Source: Labrenzia sp. OB1
Lineage (GTDB): Bacteria > Pseudomonadota > Alphaproteobacteria > Rhizobiales > Stappiaceae
DNA length: 64,000 bases
Assembly: GCF_001624695.1 (NCBI RefSeq)
Contig: NZ_JSEP01000013.1
Coordinates: 62,001 to 126,000 of the forward strand
Reading direction: 5' to 3'
Of the stretch, positions 16,996 through 24,465 are shown piece by piece. The position numbers and the translations under genes are program-made. The notes beneath the pieces were generated by a model. That model saw only the letters and a list, made by a program, of their open reading frames with translations, was not told the origin of the DNA and searched no databases. The first letter of the stretch is position 1. Each line of letters opens with the position of its first letter.

Positions 16996-17961
16996 CTATT
17001 GGATGCTTTCGAGGAATGCCTTGACGCCGTCCGGATCAACGCGGCTGAGCAGCAGCGCAGGAACGGTTGTTTGTGCCTCAACAGCTTCGCCTGCCAAAAC
17101 GGCCAATGCAGCTTCTGCCCCCATGGCGCCCATTTGGATCGGTGCCTGGGCGGTTACCGCTTGCAGGACGTTGTCGCCGGCCAAAAGACCTTTGCCCAAC
17201 TGTTCCGACCCGTCGATGCCAAAGACAAAAACCTCCCCGGCACGGCCAGCGTTGCGTACGGCTTGCATGGCCCCCACGGTGCCGCCTTCATTTGCTGCAT
17301 AGATCACGTTGACTTCCGGATGGGCAGTCAAAATATCCGTGGCTACGGTCACTGCAGCTTCCGGCATCCAGGCGTCCTGCTCGGACACGATGTTGATCGT
17401 GTTGCCTTCCCCGACTGAAGCCTTGAAGCCGCCCGTCCGGTCGCCGGATTGCTCTGGCAATAGCGACGAGAACGCCAATGTCGCCACATTCGCTTTGCCT
17501 CCAAGGTTTTCCTGGATAAACGCCGCCGCGGCGCCACCAGTGGATGCACCAAGATCGCGGTTCGCGGTCGAGAAGGTGGCATGTGCGATGCCTGCATCTG
17601 CCAATCCTCCGTTGAGCGCGATGATCGTAATGCCGGCGTCGCGCGCGCGCTTCAAAGCAGGGCCAGAATTTTCAGCAGAAAGCGGGGCAATTACAATCGC
17701 GTCCACGCCGCGGGAGATATAGGTGTCGATAGCCTGAATTTCACGCGCCTGATCACCGTCGATGTTGATTTCCAGCACTTCGGCACCGGCAGCTTTGGCC
17801 GTTTCGCGGACACCGGTTTGCAGGAACTGCATGAACTGGTCGCCCTGGAAGACGATACTTGCAATCACGGGCGCATCGTTTGCCACCGCGCCAAGCGGGA
17901 GCATTGCCGTCATGGCTGCGGTGGTCAGTGCCAGAAATCCGCGTTTGGTAATATTCCTCAT
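16996..17961 (-). CDS. Sugar ABC transporter substrate-binding protein
   Basis: 321 residues of the ribose-binding (periplasmic binding protein type I) family. The start at 17961 has an AGGAGG site; an in-frame ATG 12 codons earlier lacks one. A signal peptide covers residues 1-27 (KRGFLALTTAAMTAMLPLGAVA). The mature part opens with VIASIVFQGDQFMQFLQTGV and includes the ligand-loop feature DGDQAREIQAIDTYISRGVDAIVIAP. It delivers sugar to the permease. A ribose- or allose-like monosaccharide fits the family, but specificity is not readable. Confidence 0.92.
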   Translation of the reverse strand: MRNITKRGFLALTTAAMTAMLPLGAVANDAPVIASIVFQGDQFMQFLQTGVRETAKAAGAEVLEINIDGDQAREIQAIDTYISRGVDAIVIAPLSAENSGPALKRARDAGITIIALNGGLADAGIAHATFSTANRDLGASTGGAAAAFIQENLGGKANVATLAFSSLLPEQSGDRTGGFKASVGEGNTINIVSEQDAWMPEAAVTVATDILTAHPEVNVIYAANEGGTVGAMQAVRNAGRAGEVFVFGIDGSEQLGKGLLAGDNVLQAVTAQAPIQMGAMGAEAALAVLAGEAVEAQTTVPALLLSRVDPDGVKAFLESIQ

Positions 17962-17998
17962 TGTCTTTCCTCCTCTGAAGACAGTTTTTGGCATCAAT

Positions 17999-19036
17999 TC
18001 ACATCATGTGCCGCGAGATGCCTCTTTGCTGCCGGTCCGTTGGACCGGTCAGTTCGCTCATGTTCGGAACCGCTTCGGTGGCTGTAACGCCGCGCAGGGA
18101 TGCACGAGCAACAGCATGGCCCAGTTCAAGGGCCCGCAGCGGTGTCCAGCTTTCGTGAAGCCCGTACAAAACACCGGCACAAAAACAATCGCCCGCACCC
18201 AAGGAGCTTGCGATGTCTTCACTTTGTAAGGGCGTGATAGGACTCGAAATGACCTGTCCGTCAGCGCCGACCCAAAGTGCCTTCTGCGGACAATGAACGA
18301 TCACGGCTTGCTTAACGCCAAGTTCGGTCAAGGTTGCCGCCATTGATATCAGATCCTGATCACCTGGCGCTTGCCCCGACGTCGGTTCCGGCTGGCCGCT
18401 CGCGCGGGCCAATTCAACCTCGTTCAAGATCAAGTAATCGATATGCGGGAGGGCGGCCGCGATGATGCTGGCAAAATCCGGACGATCAATCGAAACAAGA
18501 TCTACGCAGGTCATCATGCCTGCGGCGCTGGCTCGTGCGAGAACCGTTGCCGCCTGCGGTGTGCCGTCACGTGTGATCCGGTCCAGCTCCGCCAGGAGCG
18601 TCAGATACCCGAGGTAGAAGATCCGCGCGGTGTGGGCCTTGAAAACGTCAGGTGCGAAATCTTCTATCGACAGGCTGTCATTCGCCCCACCTTGATAGAA
18701 AAACGTGCGGGTCTTCCCCGGAACAGACATCACATGAGTATGCGCTGTTGCAATGTCTGGTTTTTGCGTGAGCAGGTGGGTTGGGAGGCCCCGTTCCTGG
18801 CAGCGCGCCAAAACATATTGCCCAAAATCATCTGCACCGATCGCACCCATCGGCCATAAAGGCAATCCGGTTTCAAGCTTGGCCAAAGCCGAGATTACGT
18901 TGGCGGCACCACCACCGATATCCTTGTTCTGCCTGCCAATGCGAACAAGGTCGCTTTCTTGAGGCCAGTGATCAATCTCGTGAACGATGTCCACGATCCA
19001 GTTGCCCGCACAAATGATCCCCGAGCGCCGGGTCAT
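17999..19036 (-). CDS. PfkB-family carbohydrate kinase
   Basis: 345 residues of the ribokinase/PfkB fold. The N-terminal substrate loop is DIGGGAANVISALAKL and the C-terminal anion hole and catalytic base are in SSLGAGDCFCAGVLYG. The ATG at 19036 overlaps the isomerase stop as ATGA; an alternative start 8 codons upstream lies inside that gene. It should phosphorylate the ketose made by the isomerase, feeding the operon's class I aldolase. PfkB members act on many sugars, and the substrate here is unproven. Confidence 0.9.
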   Translation of the reverse strand: MTRRSGIICAGNWIVDIVHEIDHWPQESDLVRIGRQNKDIGGGAANVISALAKLETGLPLWPMGAIGADDFGQYVLARCQERGLPTHLLTQKPDIATAHTHVMSVPGKTRTFFYQGGANDSLSIEDFAPDVFKAHTARIFYLGYLTLLAELDRITRDGTPQAATVLARASAAGMMTCVDLVSIDRPDFASIIAAALPHIDYLILNEVELARASGQPEPTSGQAPGDQDLISMAATLTELGVKQAVIVHCPQKALWVGADGQVISSPITPLQSEDIASSLGAGDCFCAGVLYGLHESWTPLRALELGHAVARASLRGVTATEAVPNMSELTGPTDRQQRGISRHMM

Positions 19037-19698
19037 GAGATAGACCCCACTTCGTTCCACAATGGATGTATCGGAGTTGCGTCTTCAACGATGTCGGAGA
19101 ACCGTCCCAGAGGATCCAGGAAATAGTTGTCAGCACCATCGTCATTGACCTGGGAAACCTCGCCGCCCAACACCGTGCCGCCGCCGGAGCGGGCGTAGAA
19201 CCGATGATAAAGGCCGCGCGGTATCGTGACGCTTGACCCTGGCTTCAGACACAGGGGCTCATCGTGTTCCAGCCGATGAACAATGCCATCGCTACGCAGA
19301 ACGATCGGTTCGTTCACGCCTGCCGGCTGGCGAAATTCGATCATCAGGTCGCCGCCACCGCGATTGATGATGTCCTCCATCTTGTTTTTATGGGTATGAA
19401 ACGGGGTTTCCTGCTCTTCCCCCACAAACAATAGCTTCTCGGCGTAGGGCAGGCTCGCCGTATCTGATTGGATGCCGTTTCGAAGACAGAAGAGAGTCAG
19501 GCCGCGCCGCGCAAAATCACCCGAACCGAAGTCAGTCACGTCCCAGCCCATTTGATGGGCTTGCAACCAATCGCCAAGGTCGGAATTGGATGCATAAGCC
19601 TTTGCATCCCAGTCCGCCCATGCGGGTAATGACCAGCGCAAGTCTTCCAAAAGCTCCTTTGCCGCGAGAATGGCCTGATTGATTTCCGATCGTTTCAT
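19033..19698 (-). CDS. D-lyxose ketol-isomerase family cupin
   Basis: 221 residues. The cupin metal site is complete: His101 and His103 in PFHTHKNKMED, Glu108, and His165 in GLYHRFYAR, matching the two-His, Glu, His set of D-lyxose isomerases, which act on D-lyxose and D-mannose. The start at 19698 overlaps the previous stop as TGATG. Length is normal for the family. In this operon it probably turns the imported aldose into a ketose for the PfkB kinase. Family assignment is strong; the real substrate could be a modified aldose. Confidence 0.88.
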   Translation of the reverse strand: MKRSEINQAILAAKELLEDLRWSLPAWADWDAKAYASNSDLGDWLQAHQMGWDVTDFGSGDFARRGLTLFCLRNGIQSDTASLPYAEKLLFVGEEQETPFHTHKNKMEDIINRGGGDLMIEFRQPAGVNEPIVLRSDGIVHRLEHDEPLCLKPGSSVTIPRGLYHRFYARSGGGTVLGGEVSQVNDDGADNYFLDPLGRFSDIVEDATPIHPLWNEVGSIS

Positions 19699-20846
19699 CA
19701 GGCCGTCCCGTAGTTGACCTTGACGACCGAATTTTCGGTGCCGGCTTTCAGGGCTGCGGTCAGGATGGCGTGGTGGTCGGCGGCTTCCGCGGGCGTCACG
19801 CAATGGAAACCCTTTGCATCCCCCCCGGCCAGTTCGTCCAGAAAGGCGGCCCACATTTGTTGCAAAGCATCTGGAAAGCCGAACTCGAAGATGCCACCGG
19901 TGATGGCAGGGAACAGGGTTTGAAAACCGATATCCTGCACTTGCCAGACCTGATCACCGCCCGTGTAATCCATCCATTGCCACTGGCGCGGGTTCTTGGT
20001 GGTGAAGCAGGCGCTTTTCCTGGTGCCAAGAACACGCAGGCTCCAGCTGTTGGAATCGCCTGGCGAAATCCGCCACGTTTTCAGCACCAGCGGAAATCCA
20101 CCTCCTTCGTCTTCGACATGGCCGGTGATGGTGGCATTGTCCCAAGTTTCGCAAGGCACGGTGCCGCCTTTGCCGTCCGGACGGGTGCGGAAGCGATTGA
20201 CCAGCGATGCGGACACCCGTGCGGGCTTCCAGCCCAGACGCAAAGGCACATGCAGGACATGCATGCCAAGATCACCCATGCAGCCATATTCACCGTTCAC
20301 ATCGATCATCCGTTTCCAGTTGATCGGTTTGTCGGGATCAAGGTCAGAGGAATGCAGAAACGCTGCCTCAACTTCTATGATCTCTCCAAGATCGCCCGAC
20401 TGGGCCAGTTTGATGACCTTTTGCGCACCGGGGTAGAATGGCATCTCGGAAGAACACCGCACCATCAACTCGGGGTGCGCGTCGATCGCAGCCTGAATGC
20501 GTGCATTCGCAGCGCCATCCATGCCAAAGGGCTTTTCGCCGAGCAGATGCTTTCCAGCCGCCAGGATTTCGGGGTAAACCTGATCGTGCAGCACATGTGG
20601 CAAGGCGCAGTAGATCGCCTCGACCTCGGGGTTGGCGAGCATGTCTTTATAATCGGTGGTCTTTTGCGTGACGCTCGGCAGATTGTCCGAAAACCAATCC
20701 ATCAGACCGGTGTTGGTATCACAAACCGCGACAATTTCCGGGCGCGCCTTGGTGTCGGTCAGGTGCAGCCAACGCGCGGCGGCCGAAGCAAATTCGCGGC
20801 CCATAAGCCCGCAACCGATGACACCGAATTTAACAACACGGCTCAT
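19698..20846 (-). CDS. Gfo/Idh/MocA-family oxidoreductase
   Basis: 382 residues. The Rossmann motif FGVIGCGLMG is at residues 7-16 and the family's EKP motif appears in HLLGEKPFGMDG near residue 106. The C-terminal alpha/beta domain binds the sugar. Members oxidise or reduce sugars and inositols with NAD(P). Its start overlaps the aldolase stop by 4 bases. It may oxidise one hydroxyl of the substrate, or act as a side entry to the pathway; a plain isomerase-kinase-aldolase route would not need it. Confidence 0.88.
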   Translation of the reverse strand: MSRVVKFGVIGCGLMGREFASAAARWLHLTDTKARPEIVAVCDTNTGLMDWFSDNLPSVTQKTTDYKDMLANPEVEAIYCALPHVLHDQVYPEILAAGKHLLGEKPFGMDGAANARIQAAIDAHPELMVRCSSEMPFYPGAQKVIKLAQSGDLGEIIEVEAAFLHSSDLDPDKPINWKRMIDVNGEYGCMGDLGMHVLHVPLRLGWKPARVSASLVNRFRTRPDGKGGTVPCETWDNATITGHVEDEGGGFPLVLKTWRISPGDSNSWSLRVLGTRKSACFTTKNPRQWQWMDYTGGDQVWQVQDIGFQTLFPAITGGIFEFGFPDALQQMWAAFLDELAGGDAKGFHCVTPAEAADHHAILTAALKAGTENSVVKVNYGTA

Positions 20847-21688
20847 GAGATCATGCCCAGTGCATCTTCAACAGATGCGCCGTCGTGCACCACAGCCATC
20901 AGCGCTTTCGTCATGCCAGCGGGATTGTCGTGATGGATCACGTTGCGGCCATAGACAATGCCGCGCGCACCTTGCTTCATCAGCTCTTCAGTGCGGTTCA
21001 GGATGACCTCATCCGAGACTTTGCCGCCACCGCGGACCAGAACCGGCACGCCTTGGGCAATTTCGATCACGCGGTGGTATTGAGAAACGTCATCGCAGGG
21101 ATCCGCTTTGATGATATCGGCACCCAGTTCCACGGCCTGGCGCACCAGCGGAAGGATCTTGTCCAGATCTCCATCCACCATATAACCGCCACCTGCTTTT
21201 GCATTGTCTTGCATCACCAACGGTTCGACCATCAATGGCATGCCTGACAGATCGCAAGCGCGTTTCAAGCGGTTGATGTTTTGAACGCAGGCCTGATGGA
21301 TTTGAGGCTGGTCCGGCAGCATCAAAAGATTCACCACGACACAAGCCGCATCAAGGGCCAGGCCCTGTTCGACAGGATCGGCAATTACTTCGGAAAACAG
21401 TGATTTGGGCAATGGGTTGCCATAGACGTTGGCAATATCCGTGCGCAAGACCAGAGCAGGGCGCTGTTTGCCGGGAATGGCCTGCAGGATTGTGGCTGTT
21501 CCCGGAGGAAGTTGAATGGCATCCGGGGCCGCGCTTGCGACCGTCGCGATGGCATCATGCATATTCTCGATCCCGCCGAGAAAGCTGCGTTCATTGAACA
21601 TGCCGTGGTCGATAGCCACGTCGAAACAATTGCCAGAAATACCGAATAACCGATTTATGCGTGCAGTCTTCACCTGCGCCACTCCCAT
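20843..21688 (-). CDS. Class I aldolase of the DhnA/LsrF/LacD-like family
   Basis: 281 residues, TIM barrel. DVAIDHGM (residues 23-30) and the Schiff-base lysine Lys194 in ADIIKADPCDD are the marks of the class I DhnA/LsrF group; GVPVLVRGGGKVSD is the phosphate-binding loop. It should split a ketose phosphate into DHAP and an aldehyde, or do a related thiolysis. I chose ATG 21688; an earlier in-frame ATG lies inside the LacI-type operator. It is the first gene of the operon. Confidence 0.87.
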   Translation of the reverse strand: MGVAQVKTARINRLFGISGNCFDVAIDHGMFNERSFLGGIENMHDAIATVASAAPDAIQLPPGTATILQAIPGKQRPALVLRTDIANVYGNPLPKSLFSEVIADPVEQGLALDAACVVVNLLMLPDQPQIHQACVQNINRLKRACDLSGMPLMVEPLVMQDNAKAGGGYMVDGDLDKILPLVRQAVELGADIIKADPCDDVSQYHRVIEIAQGVPVLVRGGGKVSDEVILNRTEELMKQGARGIVYGRNVIHHDNPAGMTKALMAVVHDGASVEDALGMIS

Positions 21689-21711
21689 GTGTGTTTCCGC
21701 TGTTATCAAAT

Positions 21712-21727
21712 TTGGAAACGTTTCCAA
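21712..21727. promoter_or_regulatory. LacI-type operator at head of sugar operon
   Basis: A perfect 16-bp palindrome TTGGAAACGTTTCCAA with the central CG typical of LacI-family sites. On the minus strand it lies about 26 bases downstream of the -35-like TTGACA, so a bound repressor would block transcription. The likely protein is the LacI regulator at 12457-13488. Confidence 0.75.
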
Positions 21728-21752
21728 TACGATTGTCCATTTCGTATCATTT

Positions 21753-21758
21753 TGTCAA
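21753..21758 (-). promoter_or_regulatory. -35-like element of the sugar operon promoter
   Basis: TTGACA on the minus strand in an AT-rich stretch. The -10 about 17 bases downstream is weak (CAATCG), as is common in alphaproteobacteria. Its placement just upstream of the operator supports it. Confidence 0.5.
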
Positions 21759-22374
21759 TATTCTTTCCCTTATTCTTAATTAATCTAATTAATTCAGTAG
21801 TTTATGATCTAAATCCGAAGCCGAAAAAATGGGTGGGCAACCGATGAGCTGCGTCTGTTGATCTGACGCACAGAGAAACAAAAGGGGGATATTGTGTTCC
21901 GCTTCTCACCAGAGAACGCCCGGCTTTCCAGGTCGTTCGGCGGAGGTGGGCGCTTCCTCCGGTCTCATCATTTTCGCTTTTGGATTGCTGATTTTCCGGC
22001 AGTATTCCTGTTTCTGCCGCACACGATTTGTCGTTGGGAGGAAGCGGCTGTTTTTCAGACCCGTTGAAATTTTCAGACGGTCAAAAGCAGACTTCGCCAG
22101 AGGTTCCTGTTCAGTCTTTTGTGGCAGAGCTGGTCATCACTCCCTTTTCCAGCGTTTCGATCACCTCATGTCGGGGGCGCGAAGTGACGTCTGCGTTGGG
22201 GGGAGTAAGCAGTTCCCGGCGCGGCCGATGGTCTGTGCCAGCGAAGCCGGACGGGCGGCTTCAGGATTGACCCACCACCATTTATGAAGACGCGGTCTTA
22301 TCCCATAGCTTCACCCGAGCCTGTGATCCGGATGTCAGCCTGGCATTCCCGGGGGAGGGTTGGGTGTTGAGGTA
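21759..22374. other. Intergenic region between sugar operon and two-component genes
   Basis: About 615 bases with no convincing gene. An open frame on the plus strand (21892-22287) would give a Cys- and Arg-rich protein with no recognisable domain and poor coding character. The left 60 bases are AT-rich. This may be decayed coding sequence, since no regulatory pattern explains its length. Confidence 0.35.
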
Positions 22375-23112
22375 TTAGATCTTGAGGAGTTCCCGCAGAC
22401 GCCTTGTGCCGGTGCGGCCGAGGTCGACGGTTTCGCTGCAGGAGACGAAATGCAGGCAGCTGCCGCTTGTGCTGCCCCATTCCACTTTGTCTATGTGATC
22501 CCTGTTGACGATCAGCGACCGGCTCAGGCGGTGGAAGGGCGGGCTGGGGAGTTCCGGCTCGAATTTCCGCAATAACCTGCCGACCAGATGGCTCTGGCCC
22601 GATTGCAGGAATATGCGTGTATAATCGCCTTCGGCCTGCAGCATGGAGATTGTGTGGGCAGAGATCATCATCGATGCCGACGAGGTTTTCAGTTGGATCC
22701 TGCCGCCGGTGCCGATTGCCGCGTGATTGCCGCTCACAGCCGGCTCCCTGTCCAGGGCTTGCATTTTCTCGCGGAGTCGCTCGATCGCGGTTTCCAGGCG
22801 CTTCGGTGACACGGGTTTCAACAGAAAATCGATCGCCGCGATGTCGAATGCGCCGATCGCATAATTTTCGTGCGCGCTGACGATGATGACGGCTGTGCGG
22901 GGCGGCAGGGCGTGAGCCAGTTCGAAACCCGTTTCGCCGATCAGTTCCACATCCAGAAAGACTGCGTCCGGTTCATGCTGGCCGATCAGCCCCTGCGCGG
23001 CGGCAATGCTGCCAGCTTCGGCAACGATCTCTATACCGCCATACTGGCCGAGCATCCTTCTCAAACCGCGTCGCGCCGAAGGTTCATCATCGACGAGGAT
23101 TACACGGCGCAT
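22375..23112 (-). CDS. LytTR-family response regulator
   Basis: 245 residues. The receiver domain (1-120) has the acidic pair Asp8-Asp9, phospho-acceptor Asp54 in VFLDVEL and Lys99 in FLLKPVSP. The LytTR DNA-binding domain (about 140-245) has the typical MLQAEGDYTRIFL and FHRLSRSLIVNRDHID segments. Its start lies inside the end of the histidine kinase gene (13-base overlap), so the pair is coupled. The autotransporter gene on the opposite strand is the nearest candidate target, with 21-base-spaced repeats in the gap. Confidence 0.93.
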   Translation of the reverse strand: MRRVILVDDEPSARRGLRRMLGQYGGIEIVAEAGSIAAAQGLIGQHEPDAVFLDVELIGETGFELAHALPPRTAVIIVSAHENYAIGAFDIAAIDFLLKPVSPKRLETAIERLREKMQALDREPAVSGNHAAIGTGGRIQLKTSSASMMISAHTISMLQAEGDYTRIFLQSGQSHLVGRLLRKFEPELPSPPFHRLSRSLIVNRDHIDKVEWGSTSGSCLHFVSCSETVDLGRTGTRRLRELLKI

Positions 23113-24230
23113 GCGGAACCTTTCAGAATGATCTCGGCGACCACGAACCCCTGCACCTCCCGAATGGAAAGCTCGTTTGCCTCCGGAAAATGGAGGTTCA
23201 GGCGCTGTTTTGTATTGGTCAGTCCGATTGATTGACGTTTGTCGTCAGGCGGGGTCAGCACGCCAGTGTTCGAGACCCTGATCCTTACGGTAGCCGCTTC
23301 GATTTTCTTGACCTCGACTTTAACGTGGGTCGTGTCGGTGTCGTGCTTCAATCCATGTTTTACCGCATTCTCCACAAGGCCCTGCAGGATCATGTGCGGT
23401 ATCAGAAAGTCTCTGGCGGCGGGATCAACGGCAACTGTGCAGGTCAGCCTGTCCTCGAAACGGATCTCCTGAATGTGGAGATAGGCGTGCATTGCCTCGA
23501 TCTCCTCCGACAGTGGACACAGATTCCGCTTTCGCTGGTTGAGGCAATAGCGAAGATAGCCCGCGATCTCGCGCACCATTTGAAGTGCGATATCGGGCCT
23601 CTCATGGATTTCCGCAGTGACGGAATTCAGGGCGTTGAACAGGAAGTGCGGAGCGAGCTGGAGCCGCAACTGCTCCAACTCCGAGCGCATGGCCTCCGTC
23701 TGGGCCTTGCTGCGCCGCAGCCTTTCCCGCCCTGTCTCGTAGTCCGCTCGCAGACAGTAGTAGGCGAGGGCCCATCCGAGGAGGACAGACGTGTAGAATA
23801 TCCCCGGCGTGACAGGAGAGTTTAAGGTTTGAGCGAGCGGAAAAAACTGGTCACGCAGAAGCCAGGCCATCCACGTCTGCAACATGCCTCCTAACACACA
23901 CAGGCCGGCAACCGTCAAAATGACGGGTGCCGCAGTGATCTTCCGCACCCGGGACAGCAAGAAAAGATGCATCAGCGCGGTCAGGAGAAAACCGATGCTG
24001 TCCATTGCCAGCGTGAGCGAGAAAGCTGTTCCAATGTCGGAAAAGGCGAGTGTTCGGGCTGAAAAACCGTAAGCGGCTATCATAGCCCACCCGCCAGTGT
24101 GCAGTTTCCAGAATGTCCGGTTGTTCTCAGGTTGTCCTTCGTCGGAAGGCTGTTCTGCCGGTCTGCTGGTTTCCCGCCAATACGGGCTCCGCACCGGTGA
24201 CCGGCCTGAAGATACCTCTGCGTCAATCAT
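23100..24230 (-). CDS. LytS-type sensor histidine kinase
   Basis: 376 residues. Residues 1-45 are a polar, Pro-rich tail, followed by four likely membrane segments between 48 and 160. The short cytoplasmic helix leads into the His_kinase box with His195 in QLAPHFLFNALNSV. The ATPase N-box follows at LVENAVKHGL (Asn288), with a GLTNTKQRLNLHF end. No extracellular sensor domain is present, so the signal is probably sensed in or near the membrane. It pairs with the LytTR regulator downstream. Confidence 0.92.
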   Translation of the reverse strand: MIDAEVSSGRSPVRSPYWRETSRPAEQPSDEGQPENNRTFWKLHTGGWAMIAAYGFSARTLAFSDIGTAFSLTLAMDSIGFLLTALMHLFLLSRVRKITAAPVILTVAGLCVLGGMLQTWMAWLLRDQFFPLAQTLNSPVTPGIFYTSVLLGWALAYYCLRADYETGRERLRRSKAQTEAMRSELEQLRLQLAPHFLFNALNSVTAEIHERPDIALQMVREIAGYLRYCLNQRKRNLCPLSEEIEAMHAYLHIQEIRFEDRLTCTVAVDPAARDFLIPHMILQGLVENAVKHGLKHDTDTTHVKVEVKKIEAATVRIRVSNTGVLTPPDDKRQSIGLTNTKQRLNLHFPEANELSIREVQGFVVAEIILKGSACAV

Positions 24231-24267
24231 CTTGCAGCCGATAGTTATTTTTTCCGATTCTGCAATA

Positions 24268-24283
24268 GCGAAAGGCTTTTCGC
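24268..24283. promoter_or_regulatory. Inverted repeat between kinase and autotransporter genes
   Basis: Arms GCGAAA and TTTCGC around GGCT. It sits in the shared 235-base divergent region and could be a protein-binding site or a weak hairpin. No specific regulator can be assigned. Confidence 0.3.
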
Positions 24284-24304
24284 AAATCGTTTTCAGGATG
24301 CAGT

Positions 24305-24333
24305 TTCATCGAGAATTTTAGCGGGTTCATCGA
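24305..24333. promoter_or_regulatory. Direct repeats with 21-base period, candidate LytTR site
   Basis: Two copies of TTCATCGA begin at 24305 and 24326. A 21-base period, two helical turns, is the usual spacing of paired LytTR-domain half-sites. The repeats lie between the two-component operon and the autotransporter gene, so they could serve either direction. The exact bases do not follow a fixed consensus. Confidence 0.4.
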
Positions 24334-24465
24334 ATCCAGCGTGAGTCTGCGTTTGTCCCCTGCAAGAAGTGTCAAATTCGTTCGCCGATCCTTTTCGCAA
24401 CCGATGCCTTCCGTTGGGTATTTGGAAACTGAAAGGGCGGCCATGTTTTTATCCGGAGTAAAATA

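Noticed and set aside
21892-22287. Open frame of 131 codons on the plus strand
   Set aside because: Rich in Cys, Arg and Phe with no recognisable domain, no good ribosome site and irregular coding character; likely chance.
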